Notes under the pieces: model-generated
Told to the model about the DNA's origin: nothing
Databases searched by the model: none
Seen by the model: the letters and a program-made list of their open reading frames with translations, nothing else
NCBI GenBank assembly: GCA_037176705.1
Contig: CM073891.1
Coordinates: 48,672,571 to 48,736,570 of the forward strand
From: Molossus alvarezi
Lineage: Eukaryota; Chordata; Mammalia; Chiroptera; Molossidae
DNA length: 64,000 nt
Direction: 5' to 3'
Position numbers and translations under genes: made by a program
Shown: in pieces, positions 11,245 through 21,876 of the stretch
Layout: each line of letters opens with the position of its first letter
Numbering within the stretch: the first letter of the stretch is position 1

Positions 11245-12049
11245 TAGCCCAATGATAGATGACAACCAATGGTTGATGGCGCCATTTCAATGCCAACAGG
11301 AGCCCCCAGAATGGGGTGCAGTAAAGAAATTTCTTTCAGTGCAAAACACCTCAATTGTGGTACAGAATGGCTGAGAGGCAGACATGGGCCAGGCAACCAT
11401 GGGGCCAGACCCCACTCAGGCCCCCTCTGATCCTCACTGGTCTGCTCTACTCTGCTCCATGCCTGTCTGCTTTGTGCTGTGCTGGTCTGCTCCACTCTGT
11501 GTCTGTCTGCTCTGGTCTACAATGGTCTGCTTTGTTCTGCTCCAGGGACATATCTTCAGTGTTTCAGCTCAGCCAGGGAGACACCGTCTTCACTGTTCAG
11601 TGTATAGGGAAAGTGCTCTTTCAGAGCCAGAGGGAATCTAGCTTATATAGACAGAAATCCCCACCCCTGTTCCCTGATTGGGCCATCCTCTTGTATATGA
11701 GGACTCCAAATCCTTGCAGTTTGATTGATCCCAAAGGCACTCTCATGATTGGTCTGAAAAGAGCTGTTCTGATTGATCAGAGCTGTGCAGTTCTGATTGG
11801 ATAAGGAAAGAAAACCTCAGTACTATTGGTTGAAATTGTATTCCAGGAAATTCTTTGCAAGGACTGGCTCAGATGGTAGAAACACAGCGCTGGTTACAAG
11901 TTCAGTGCAGGCTTTTCCCTGAAGTGCAGTTTGCATGAGAGGCCACTGTGTAGAAATGACTGCTGGCAAAAATTTGAGCTCAGATTGCCACCAGGATTCC
12001 TTCGTAGTAGGTGTTTTCCTTCTCATGGTTCCCAGTTGGAGTTCAGACA
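11245..12049 (-). repeat. LTR-like segment, antisense (putative solo LTR)
   Basis: Read on the minus strand it has the order of a retroviral LTR. Inverted CCAAT boxes appear as ATTGG at 11677, 11748, 11796 and 11825. A TATA box, TATATAAGCTAG, lies at 11638-11649, followed by a region of GAGCAGACC-type short repeats (11430-11545). The minus-strand start TGTCTGAAC at 12049 is a plausible U3 edge, but I find no matching duplication, so edges are tentative. Frames across it (such as 11355-11804) have no domain. No internal retroviral genes are present. Confidence 0.5.
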
Positions 12050-12692
12050 TTTTGAGAAGAGAAACTAGGGCTTATGTGCATTGCTCTGCAGAATAAAGAG
12101 AGCCATTTGAATTGGTTGAGTACCAATGGGTTAGAATATAAAAGTATAAGGGAAGGAGGATACCTGATGGCACTTATTTGGTGAAAAGGAAAAATGGAAA
12201 TGTCCTCACTGCTACCTCTAGTAGTGATAGGGCATGTGGACCTTTACAGAACTGACAAGTCAATGAGGCTTCAAGGTGGTTTCTCTGGATGGTGGAATGT
12301 AAAGCCCAGCTTTGTCTCTCTCATGCAGATTCCAGGAAAGCTGCATTACTAAGGCATTTGTACATAGATTCGTTGAGATGGGGTTGGAACAGAAAAAGAT
12401 GCAGAGCTTTATATTCAAGTTGAAATACATTAAAAATATAGGGAATATAGATATCATGTTCATTCACAGGAGCTGGGAGACAAAGGGTATCTGACATCTG
12501 TGTTTTAGACCTTATTATCATATGTGCTCAAGTGAAAAGTTTATTATGGTTTACAGAGAGCCCAACAATTTTCTCATGTGCTAATTCCAAACTAATGGGA
12601 GAAATCTTTGGAAATATTTGCTCTTGTCAGTCTGCAAGAAGAAAAAGAATAGATAAATTTCAACAGGGATATGTAAAGTACAATGACTCTTG
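12050..12692. other. unassigned AT-rich stretch
   Basis: Short overlapping frames on both strands at 12260-12521 have no recognisable protein feature. No repeat family recognised. Confidence 0.4.
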
Positions 12693-12871
12693 CAATGGTT
12701 TAAAACCCTAAGAGAATATCACAATTACCTATAGATATTTTGAAAAAGATCAATAGCTATGCCTTGTCTCATACAATTTAAATAAGAATCTTGAGGTAAG
12801 GGATGGCATTTGTATTTTTTTTTAAAGCTCCCTAGATGATTGTAACATACAGTGTGGGTTGAAAACTACTG
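12693..12871 (+). mobile_element. MER5-like hAT-Charlie MITE
   Basis: Starts CAATGGTTTAAAACCCT and ends GGGTTGAAAACTACTG, which are imperfect terminal inverted repeats. The near-palindromic interior includes TTTTTAAAGCTCCCTAGATGA. This matches the MER5A type of small non-autonomous hAT element. It is old and diverged; an 8-bp duplication is not convincing. Confidence 0.75.
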
Positions 12872-13166
12872 CTTTGAAAAGAGTGGATTTTACTGTCAGA
12901 AATACAAGACTGAACAAGAAAGAGCCACTTGGGAATCAGTGTAGACTTTTCTTTGAAGCTGGAGCCAAAGGCATCAGCAACATGATTGCCATTATCAGAA
13001 ATGATTTTTGAAGGGAAAGGTAAAAAATACAGATTTACTCTGTTTGAAGTGGTAGTGTTCTGCATTTGGAATATAGTATACAATTCTGGTTACCACATTT
13101 TGAAAATGTGTGATAGAACTAGAGAGGCACAGCAAATTAAAGAAGATATCAATCAGTTTGATTTAG
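12872..13166. other. unassigned stretch
   Basis: No feature recognised between the MER5-like element and the next SINE. Opposing short frames here (12832-13083 and 12986-13201) look like chance. Confidence 0.4.
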
Positions 13167-13177
13167 ATCAAAGAAGG

Positions 13178-13427
13178 GTGCTGGCCAGTGTATCTCAGTA
13201 GTTAGAGCATTGGCCCATGCACCAAAGTGTCACAGGTGTGATTCCCTATCAAGGGCATGTGTCTGGGTTGCAGGTTCAATCCCTGGCCCTGGTCAAGATG
13301 CCTGTGCAAGGCAACCAATCGATGTGTCTCTGTCACATCAATGTTTCTCTTCCTCCCCCTCCTTCCCTCCCTCCCTTCCTTCTACTCCCCCCACCCCCCA
13401 AAAAAAAATCAATGGGAAAAATAGAAA
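13178..13427 (+). mobile_element. Ves-type SINE (older subfamily)
   Basis: Head GCTGGCCAGTGTATCTCAGT, middle TCCCTGGCCCTGG, TC/CCTT tract and tail AATCAATGGGAAAA. An 11-bp duplication, ATCAAAGAAGG, lies at 13167-13177 and 13428-13438. Confidence 0.94.
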
Positions 13428-13703
13428 ATCAAAGAAGGAAATCTAGAAATATTGGAGCCTTTTATGGAAAAATATGAAATTAAAATGTTAATTCAAATCT
13501 GGTAAATTCAGTATAACAAGCTTTTGGGATACATGGAAAAGATATGCTTAAGAAGGAAAGAAAAAGACAGGATATAGTACATTTATAGATTTGTTTATAT
13601 CCCATATTGGAATGAAGGATGCTAACTTTTCACCAGCATCAGTTTTCTCCCTTTTGGGCAAGTAGCTGAACCACAGTTGCCAACTTCTTGCAGTTATTGT
13701 AGT

Positions 13704-14306
13704 TGAAAAACAGGTTCTGCTGCCAGCCAAAATGAAAGCCAAACTCATGAAGCAGGTGCTAGTGAAAAAAAAAAGAGGTTTATTCAGGTGCTGTGACCTG
13801 GGAGAACCATGGACTCTGTCTCAAAGACCATCTCCTTTCCTGCTCAAGCCTGGGGTTCTTATAGGGATAGGGAGGGGAGGGCCTTTTTTCTATGCAATTA
13901 TCTTGCTAGCTTTTGGCACATGGGGGCCTGCCTGTCCATTCATCTTTCTAGCTTTTGCTGTGCTTAGTGTAAGAACCTCCCCTGTACCATCTTGGCCAAT
14001 AGGGGAGACTCCCCAGAGTTCCAGCTGACTGTCTGTGGCAACATTATGTGTAACCTCATGACCCAGCTCCATCTAATGAAAATGTGCTGTGTCTAGGCTT
14101 ACCTCAATAGAATTCTGGTGTGTACACCTCTGTGGCTGACAGGATGGAGACAGGTGTACTCCAGAGGCTCCATAGATTGAAGATGGCAGAACTATTAGGA
14201 GGGTTATTTGGAAAACCATGTGTGAAATTCTGCTTTCCCCTTCTAAGACCACCTTCTGTATACACTTTTATAAATGAGGGGGAAAATATCTATTATGTGG
14301 GAGCCA
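13704..14306 (-). repeat. gammaretrovirus-like (ERV1-type) solo LTR, antisense
   Basis: On the minus strand the segment starts TGGCTCCC and ends TGTTTTTCA (TG...CA). It carries a TATA box (TATAAGAACCCC, 13852-13863) and an AATAAA signal (13779-13784), about 70 bp apart as in compact LTRs. A 4-bp duplication TAGT at 13700-13703 and 14307-14310 fits the gammaretroviral pattern but is short enough to be chance. No gag, pol or env is next to it, so it is best read as a solo LTR. Confidence 0.6.
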
Positions 14307-14310
14307 TAGT

Positions 14311-15186
14311 ATATTTTAGTGGTTTTTTTTTTTTTTTAAATTAAATAAAGCAGTTAAGTGTTACCTTAACTAATAGAAAACAGCAAGAGGTATTTCTGTA
14401 CAGGAGAAATCAATGTTAATAAAACACAACCCCTCCTTATGCATTCCACATCAGTGATCTCGATCCTATTTTTCTTTTGAAATAGCATGACAGGCAAGTC
14501 TGAGTCCCTCATTGACCCCCAAAATGCCAAGCTCACCTCTTTTCCAGTTTCTGTTTTTCCTTAATCTGGCAAGATTGTCCCCTCGCCTCTTCCCATCCAT
14601 TCATTTCTGAAGGCCAAGCTCAAGGCCCATTTACCATGAAAAGATCTTTTCCTATTTTGAAACCACTATTGGTCTTAATTATTATTTGTGAATCTTGTTA
14701 TTCATTTGACACTTATTTACATATGGTCTTGCTTTATTTGTTACGTGTTTCAGGACCTGAGTTCTTAGAATAATGCAACAATGTTTGTATTTCTCTTGCA
14801 AATTTATCAGTATCTAGTTCACACAGTGAATGCTCAAACCAACAGACATTAAACACATTAGTGAGAAATCTTCAGTTGAAAAATGTGAATGATGCAAAAA
14901 ATACGTTAGGTTGTTTTGTAGAGAACACCTATAGGATGGGGGGAGTAAGGGAATGAATGCTTTCACTGAGATTAAGGAATATTCTTCCATAATGACAGAA
15001 TTTTAACCTGAACATATTATATTTAATATATTACCAAAGCACTCTGTTCAGAAAACACAGTTTCTACTAAGTGCATAGACTCGTGACATTGTATGTTTGT
15101 GGCCACTTGCAAAAATTTGGTAATACTTTTATAGTGGAAGTGTATATACTTTCTGAACAAGCTGACCAAAAATTATAATGATAATT
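14311..15186. other. mostly unassigned; possible L2/CR1 remnant at 14550-14860
   Basis: The block with TGTCCCCTCGCCTCTTCC, TTGACACTTATTTACATATG and CACAGTGAATGCTCAAA resembles the 3' end of an old L2/CR1-type LINE in sense. The rest has no recognised feature. Confidence 0.35.
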
Positions 15187-15202
15187 AGAAAGTGGCATGT
15201 AG

Positions 15203-15420
15203 GCCTAGCCAGTGTGGCTCAGTGGATTGAGCATCGTCACATGCACCAAGAGGTCACCAATTTGATTCCATCAGAGCACATGCCCAACTTTTGGGCTCCA
15301 TCCCCAGTAGGGGGAGTGCAGGAGGGAGCCAATCGATATTTCTTTCTCACATCAATGTTTTCTATCTTTTCCTCTCCCTTCCTCTCTCTATAAAAATCAG
15401 TAAAAACATATTTTAAAAAA
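15203..15420 (+). mobile_element. Ves-type SINE (older subfamily)
   Basis: Head GCCTAGCCAGTGTGGCTCAG, box-B-like GATTCCATCAGAGCACATG, then a CTC-rich tract and A-rich end. The 16-bp duplication AGAAAGTGGCATGTAG is perfect, at 15187-15202 and 15421-15436. Confidence 0.95.
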
Positions 15421-15463
15421 AGAAAGTGGCATGTAGTACTTTAATTATTTAAGAACTATTCCA

Positions 15464-15621
15464 GCCCTGGCCGGTTTTGCTCAGCGGTTAGAGCGTCGGC
15501 CTGTGGTCCGGAGAGACCCTGGTTGGGTTCCCGCTAAGGGCATGTACCTCAGGTGCAATTTGTCCCCGCCCCTGGTTGGTCGTGCAGGTGGCAGCCACTC
15601 GATATGTCTCTTTCACGTCGA

Positions 15622-15652
<31 letters not shown>

Positions 15653-15738
15653 TCCTCTCTCTCCCTCCCACTCTACCTGAACAAAAAATGGAAAAATGTC
15701 CTCGGGTGAGGATAAAAAAAAAAAAAGAAAGAAAGAAA
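15464..15738 (+). mobile_element. young Ves SINE
   Basis: Near-consensus copy: GCCCTGGCCGGTTTTGCTCA head, CTGAACAAAAAATGGAAAAA tail and CTCGGGTGAGGAT end, with a (TC)n tract at about 15626-15660. A short duplication TATTCCA lies at 15457-15463 and 15739-15745. It is only 27 bp downstream of the previous SINE's target copy. Confidence 0.94.
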
Positions 15739-15745
15739 TATTCCA

Positions 15746-16764
15746 TATAGCCAAAAAAGAAAAATAAGTATATTGGAAAATGTAATAAAAATTATTTTTA
15801 TTATTCTGATTTGATAGGATAATTTAATAAAAAATATTAGTAGCTATTTATCATGTTTTATTTGCATCTAGGGCTAGATGTTTTTGCCTCAGATCATCGG
15901 GCAATAATTTTATTGTTCCCCATTTCACAAGCCCTTTAGGAAATGTTTGATTTTATTCCAACCAAGCTCTAGATTTGCCAGTTTATAATTATCGCTGAGT
16001 AAGTGGAAGATGGAAAAGATTTTATATAATTGTGCCTGAAGCTTCCCATGTCTTCCCCCATTCGATTTAGTACTCATATAAAAAGATCAGTGCCTGCTGT
16101 TGGCAGATGGTCCATAACCTGCCTACTTCATGTTTTCTAATGGACTTCACTGCAGGGATCTCAAACTTCTGAAAACTGCTGCCCATTCTATACTGCAATA
16201 ACCATCCAGGTCTGCTTTACAAGTGGTTAAACTGCAAAAGTGAATTAATGAGCCAGTCTCCAGCATAACTCTTGCATCATTTACACTTGCCACTAGAGAA
16301 GTTTAATTTTTCACAGATTTTATTTTCATCATCCATCTGATAAGACCAAAGACGTACCAATCACAGATTCAAAACCTGAGCTCTTCAAAGAAAAAAAGAA
16401 AATGTATCAATTTAATAAATGACATCCCAAGATAGGTAATCATGATCTTTTATTGATTTCTTTGCAATTCTTGGCAGGAAGTGGAGTCTATTTTTAATCA
16501 TAGGTAGTAACAGATTCAAATAGAAGCTGTTAGATTTTCCATAGAGGAAAGGCTCCTTGTGAAGAGAACAATATACATAGTTTCTTTCTAGTCATCAGAT
16601 AGGTTTCATTCTCAAATGCATCCTGAGGAAAGACGAACCATCTGGCATTAGAAGCAAGGTCATACTTTGTAGCTCTTTAGATGCTCATCTTAGAATCATC
16701 TCTCTCACCTGTCTGCCTTACCAGCTATAGATGATCTCCTGGCTTTGCTCAGTGGGGCAGGTTT
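15746..16764. other. no recognised feature
   Basis: About 1 kb of AT-rich DNA without a supportable gene, repeat or regulatory element. Confidence 0.45.
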
Positions 16765-17155
16765 CCTTCATTCAGCAACCAGTTTGAGCTCCAACTATGT
16801 GCTAAACTAGAAATGTAGTGCCATACAAAGGAGACCCAGTTCCTGTTCTTTGTTTTAATATTGTTAATATTTTTCTATTGATTTTTTGATAGAGTGGAAG
16901 CGAGGGAAGGAAGAGAGAGAGAAACATCGATGTGAGAGAGACGTATTGATTGGTTGCCTACCACACAACCCTGATCAGGGCCAGGGATCGGACCTGCAAC
17001 CCAGGTACGTGCCCTAAATTGGGAATCAAATCTGAGACACTTTGGGCCGTGGGCCGACCCTCTACTAACCTCTGAGCTAAACCAGCCAGGGCACCCAGTT
17101 CCTGTTCTTAAAGAGTGTATAATGTAGTGGGAGAGACAAATATTTTTTAAAGTGA
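16765..17155 (-). repeat. L2 3'-end fragment, antisense, split by a SINE
   Basis: CTTCATTCAGCAACCAGTTT, CCAACTATGTGCTAAACTAG and ACCCAGTTCCTGTTCTTAAA, then AATGTAGTGGGAGAGACAAA, follow the reverse complement of an L2 3' end. The SINE at 16851-17092 is inserted in it. Confidence 0.6.
16851..17092 (-). mobile_element. Ves-type SINE, antisense
   Basis: Antisense copy within an L2 fragment. The 17-bp duplication ACCCAGTTCCTGTTCTT is perfect, at 16834-16850 and 17093-17109, so insertion was precise. Confidence 0.96.
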
Positions 17156-17266
17156 TTACAGATTTCTTATTTTCAAAAATGGTAAGCTAGCTTATTTGAA
17201 CAAGTCTTCTTGTTGAAAAACAAAAACTAATAAGTTAGTCAAAATGCATTTAAAAGAATATTAAGA

Positions 17267-17475
17267 TGGCCTTGGCTGGGTGGCTCAGTTTGTGGGAGTG
17301 TCATCCCATACACCAAAAATGTTGCAGGTTCAATTTCTAGTCAGGGTACATATCTAGGTTATGGATTTGATCCCCTGTGGGGGTGCATGTGGGAGGCAAT
17401 TGATCTCTCTCTCTCACATCGATGTTTCTCTCTCCGTCCCCTCAAAAAAATCACTAAGAAAAATCCTTGGGGGAT
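17267..17475 (+). mobile_element. Ves-type SINE (older subfamily)
   Basis: Head GGCCTTGGCTGGGTGGCTCA and a TCTC tract before ATCACTAAGAAAAATCCTTG. A 15-bp duplication, AAAAGAATATTAAGA, lies at 17252-17266; its copy at 17476-17490 has one change. Confidence 0.92.
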
Positions 17476-17658
17476 AAAAGAATATCAAGAAGCATTAAAG
17501 AGCTGACAATATGGTGAATTATTAGCAGGCCAAAAACAGAAGGGAAATGGGAACCTGCAAGCTGCTTTTGTGCTGACAGAAATTGCTGATTCAGAAAATG
17601 TTTATCTTTCCTATCAACAGTCTTATTGAGTGAGAAGGCCTAAAATAAAAGCCCAGAG

Positions 17659-17830
17659 GCCCTGGTCAGGTAGCTCAGTTAGTTAGAGCATCACCCTGAT
17701 GTGCTAGGTTTGCAGATTTCATCCCCGATTAGGGCACATACAAGAAGCAACCAATGATTGTGTTAGTAAGTGGAACAACATATCAACGTCAATCTCTCTC
17801 TCAATCAAATCAATTTTAAAAAATGAAATA
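17659..17830 (+). mobile_element. short SINE variant with a distinct body
   Basis: The tRNA-like head resembles Ves (GCCCTGGTCAGGTAGCTCAG) but the body differs: CACATACAAGAAGCAACCAA, GTAAGTGGAACAACA, then TCTCTCTC and AATCAAATCAATTTTAAAA. The 17-bp duplications at 17642-17658 and 17831-17847 (AAAATAAAAGCCCAGAG and its diverged copy) bracket it. The copy at 36810-36980 is the same type. Confidence 0.88.
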
Positions 17831-17847
17831 AAAATAGAAACCCAGAG

Positions 17848-18215
17848 TCTGCAAGTGGTAAAGGGTCTGACATGAAATCCTCCCAGTAACAAGCTGGAAC
17901 ACCTGAGAGCTACAGGGGGCGGGTAAACTGTAAGAGAATAACTTCTTTCTATAAATTGCCTAAGTTTTGCAGGAAAATTTAAGTCTCAAACTCTATGTTT
18001 CCAGTGTGAAGGTGGCTCCTTCATACCTCTGGATAAAAGGCCAGACCAAATGAGAGTCTCATCTGGAGAAAGGCACGTTCACCCTAGACCTCTGTTTTAT
18101 GGGAGCCGGTAAAAGGTAGCTCAAGATTGAGATAGCTCATGAGAAACATGAGAGAAGAAAGTAGAATGAAAATTAAAAACAAAAACAAAAAAAGCACCAA
18201 AAATTATAACAATTG
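17848..18215. other. unassigned stretch
   Basis: No gene or known repeat recognised. It may belong to the LTR-like element that follows. Confidence 0.3.
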
Positions 18216-18660
18216 TCTGCAATCTTCTTGAGCAAAGCTTGGGTGGTTCTTGACTATGTAGGAGCTTATGGAAAAACAGACTCTCCAGCCTGACCCAGCC
18301 TGCATTTTACTAAAACTGGTAGATAGGACAGGGGTCCAAAGGCCTGGTTGGTTCTTACTGAATGCTATTCTTGCTAAATGTTAAAATGTAGGAGGATATT
18401 TTGCAGACATGCTATAAACAGGATGAGCTTGATAGAACCTCAACCAGATAAATGTAGCAAACTGCAAAGAAGAAATCAACAGGTAATTAACTAAATAGTG
18501 TATATAAGCTCTATTCAAGTGTATGTAAGCCTCCCCTTGGGAAGGCAGGCCTTTGCATATGAATCCCTTGTCTCCTTTATTTGCTGCAAATAAATAAAAC
18601 TACCTTGAGACAACTGAACACCCCAAGCATCTTACCCTTGAAAAGAAACCCCAAGTGGTG
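18216..18660 (+). repeat. LTR-like segment, sense
   Basis: TATA-type box TATATAAG at 18501-18508 is followed about 90 bp later by overlapping AATAAA signals at 18589-18598 and a C/A-rich end. That spacing and order resemble U3-R-U5 of a compact endogenous retroviral LTR. I see no matching target duplication and no internal genes. Family unknown. Confidence 0.4.
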
Positions 18661-19156
18661 AACCCCTTGAGTTTGATAACAAAATCCCCAGCTGATTTAT
18701 ATGCTCCTTAATGTTTAAAATAAAGAATGATAATAATGAAGACTGAATAGGATCGGTGAAAATGGGAAGGGAGAAGGACTAATGGAAAAGTATATACTAT
18801 ATACTGTAAATGCTGATTTTAGAGGCCATGGGTTGGTTAACAGACTGTAACTGGGAAGGATGATATTTCAACATGTTGTCAAATCCCATGGAACACAAAG
18901 TCACTAAGGCTTTGTTACTGTTGTTGCCTCCCCCCCCCCCCCTTGATGCTTTGGTTTAGAGAATGTGGGTATTTAGACAGATCATCCATTTGATTATAGT
19001 AGAGGTGTAATTGGAATTCAGTATCTTGAGTCAGGAATCAGCAACACCTCTGCTGAGCATAATATGGGATAGAGTCTTTTTCAGGTGTTATGAGCAAGAC
19101 TAAATATGAAAACAAATTCACTACACAAGAAGACTTTTGTGGTAGGCTAGTCCATG
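18661..19156. other. unassigned, contains a 12-bp C-run
   Basis: A C homopolymer lies at about 18932-18943. Otherwise nothing is recognised. Confidence 0.4.
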
Positions 19157-19164
19157 CTCTAAGG

Positions 19165-19425
19165 CAGTGTTTTTAACCTTTTTCATCTACTTGCACACAT
19201 AAAGTAATTACTAAAATTCTACAGCACACCAAAAAATATATTTTTTGCTGACCTGACCAAAAAATCGGCATAGTTTTGATTCATTCACACTGGACAGCTA
19301 TTGTGTTGGCTGTTGTCATTTTTTGTATTTGTCAATCCAAGGGAAAAGGGGTCAGTGCTTCTGACTAAGTAGTCAGGTATTGCATGTTTTAAAATATTTT
19401 GCAGCACGTCGATTGAAAATCACTG
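19165..19425 (+). mobile_element. non-autonomous hAT element (nhAT type)
   Basis: A 261-bp element with terminal inverted repeats CAGTGTTTTTAACC and, at the other end, GATTGAAAATCACTG. The perfect 8-bp duplication CTCTAAGG at 19157-19164 and 19426-19433 is the hAT signature. There is no coding capacity, so it was moved by a transposase supplied elsewhere. The type resembles nhAT elements reported in vesper bats; that family name is from memory. Confidence 0.93.
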
Positions 19426-19440
19426 CTCTAAGGTAACCAT

Positions 19441-19860
19441 GTGAGGACAAAAAACCATGATCAAAAATGTGGCTATGACAGAGGAGAAGCATCAGGACTT
19501 GGAGGAATGTACCACTCAGGCACTGAAGAGCTAAAGCATAAGGGCACTGAGACTCATATGGATAAAGAGTTTGACAAGAAGTCCACCCCCAATGGGTACT
19601 GCATTTTAAGGAGGAACTTGGGTACTTCTGGGACACATAAAGCCAACCACTTTATTTCTACCAGGGCCAAGTGGCCATTCACTTATTCAAATCTGGCTAA
19701 AAGCATGGACTGTGCCATCCACACAGTGATCCATCAAAAAAACAAGGGCTATAGCCTAAATTCCAAATACCAGAGGCTGAAATGTTCAGCCTTGCTAAAG
19801 GAACACCATGACCTTTGGACCTTTATTATGTTGTCTTACACAGGGCATTGTCTGTTCTAG
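19441..19860 (+). CDS. unidentified 139-codon frame, possibly a retrocopy
   Basis: I do not recognise this frame. It opens at ATG 19441, eight bases after the nhAT duplication, and is unusually long for the AT-rich surroundings. The product would be basic, with no clear signal peptide, membrane segment or motif (one Lys/Asp-rich stretch, ETHMDKEFDKK). An AATAAA signal lies about 120 bp downstream (near 19983) with a T-rich run after it, which could be the remains of a processed transcript copy. A decayed retrocopy read partly out of frame is my preferred guess; a chance frame is also possible. Confidence 0.25.
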   Translation: MRTKNHDQKCGYDRGEASGLGGMYHSGTEELKHKGTETHMDKEFDKKSTPNGYCILRRNLGTSGTHKANHFISTRAKWPFTYSNLAKSMDCAIHTVIHQKNKGYSLNSKYQRLKCSALLKEHHDLWTFIMLSYTGHCLF

Positions 19861-20342
19861 TTTGTTATAGTTATAAAAAATATAGCAAAACAAAAAAATT
19901 AATTTATTAATCTAACTATTTTAAAAATTAGAAATATGTATACTACCCTGATGTACATGTTATTTTAAGCATGAAGATGTGGTAATAAAGTCTTTCACTT
20001 TTTTTTACCATTATTTCTTTGACAATACTGTACTATAATTTGTTCATAAAACATCACACGTAGAGCCAATAAAACAAACAGAAATGGGTAGTGAACAAAT
20101 TCTTAAGTTAAACAAAGGGAGACAGATTCATCTTGAGAATTGGACTGAATCTTTGGGAAGCTTTAGGAATCCATATCTAGGTATTGGCCAGGATGTAATG
20201 GTGATCACGTGTCCATTTCCTCTTCCTGTAGTGACTAAGATGACAAGCCAGAGACGAGGGGACGGAATGTGGCCTACAGATTGTCTTCCTCATGAGGTAA
20301 TTTTTTATATGCCTTTTTTCTTTTAAATTACATTTAAAATTT

Positions 20343-20507
20343 AGATTAACCGAAGAACTTATCTGTATATATGCATAACCCATGGACACAGACAATAGTG
20401 TGGAGAAAGCCTCGGGAGTGGGTGGGATCCAGGTAGAGGAGGGCAATGGGGGAAAAATTGAGGAACATCTATAATACTTTCAACAATAAAGATACGTTTT
20501 TAAAAAG
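20343..20507 (+). mobile_element. 5'-truncated bat L1, 3'UTR only
   Basis: Only the last about 165 bp of a bat L1: ACCGAAGAACTTATCTGTAT, CATAACCCATGGACACAGAC, GGGCAATGGGGGAAAAATTG, CTTTCAACAATAAAGATACG and a short A-rich end. No clear duplication found. Confidence 0.85.
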
Positions 20508-21640
20508 AGAGCATACTGAGAAATAGATGTTCAACTAATAAAGTAATTAGATTTCTTGCTTCATTGAAAAAATGAAACTGACAGTACTGAGCCCATTTCT
20601 GCCTGGCCACAGTTGACTGCGGTGGATAGCTACCATAGACCTGCTCTCACCTGACTTCGTGTATTTTCCCTGCTGGCCACCTGTAAATATTTTGTATTTG
20701 ACCAGGCTGCAGGTTCCACCTCTTACCTAGAGAGGACATAATGTTTCTACCAATTTGAGATAACTAGATAGGGCTCATAAAATTTATAATTGATTTTAGA
20801 CCTATTAACTGAAATATATTTTTAAAAAACGGGGACAAGATGTTCAATATCTTACAGACTTCAGCCACATTTTCTTCTCCACTGATTTCTACTATTGATC
20901 TTCCTTTGAGCACATGGGTTTGTGTGCCTGAATTGTAAGTAGTGACAGGTTGAACTTTCTCTGCACCTGCATATGTCAGATCCGCAATTAACAATGATGT
21001 AGGTAAAATAATAATGATGGCAATATAAAAGGGAAAAATCTTCCTCCTAATTTAGTGTCTGGAGCTTTTCTGTAATGAATCTCTTCTTTTAGCTGGAAAC
21101 AATTTCTCTCCCCAAATAATTCCTAATAAATGTCATACATGAACTTGCTTTCCAGGTAACTACTCCTATTTCTTTAAAAGTCTGTTTGAGGTCAAGAATT
21201 AACATTGGCCTGCCTTCGTTTATAAATCCTTATATCTGGAGTTCATACATTCTGCAGGACTTACTAACTTTTGTAAATTGTTAGCAATATTTTAATATCC
21301 CCTATAGACAATTTGAAAGATTAACATGTCATATATATGACCATAAACTTGATATTAAAATAAAATTCTATTTAATCTTTAAGGCACACAAAGCACTTTT
21401 AACTTGTTTCAGAAAAAAACTCTAGACCAAGCCAGAAATGAGTTCCTTTCCTGAAGGTTGTTAAATTACATGTTCCACAATCGCTAGCACAAACATGCCT
21501 TTCCTGGTTTATTTTCCACTTGTCCCTTATATGAACTTTTTTCCCTTCCAAGATGTGTCTTATATCACTACCTCTTTTCTTTGCTGATGATCAGACATCA
21601 CCAGGTCTGTGTTCTTTTCCCCATCCCGGTCTATCAAAAT
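20508..21640. other. no recognised feature
   Basis: About 1.1 kb without a supportable gene or repeat. The minus-strand frame at 20764-20994 has no recognisable domain. Confidence 0.45.
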
Positions 21641-21649
21641 CCTACCCAA

Positions 21650-21867
21650 TACTTTTTTGTTGCTGTTGTTAATCCTTGATTTTTAGATAAAATGAGAGGG
21701 AGGGAGGGAGAAAGAGAGAAACACATGATTGGCTGGCTCCCACACAACCCTAACAGGGCCAGGGATCAAACCTGAAACCCAGGTATGTGCCTTTGACTAG
21801 GAATTGAACCCAAGACCACTGGGTACTTGGGCTGATGTTCTAACCACTGAGCCAAACCAGCCAGGGC
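21650..21867 (-). mobile_element. Ves-type SINE, antisense
   Basis: Antisense copy with AATCCTTGATTTTTAGATAA tail, GGGAGGGAGGGAG middle and head complement GAGCCAAACCAGCCAGGG. The duplication CCTACCCAA lies at 21641-21649 and 21868-21876, with similarity continuing imperfectly. Confidence 0.9.
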
Positions 21868-21876
21868 CCTACCCAA

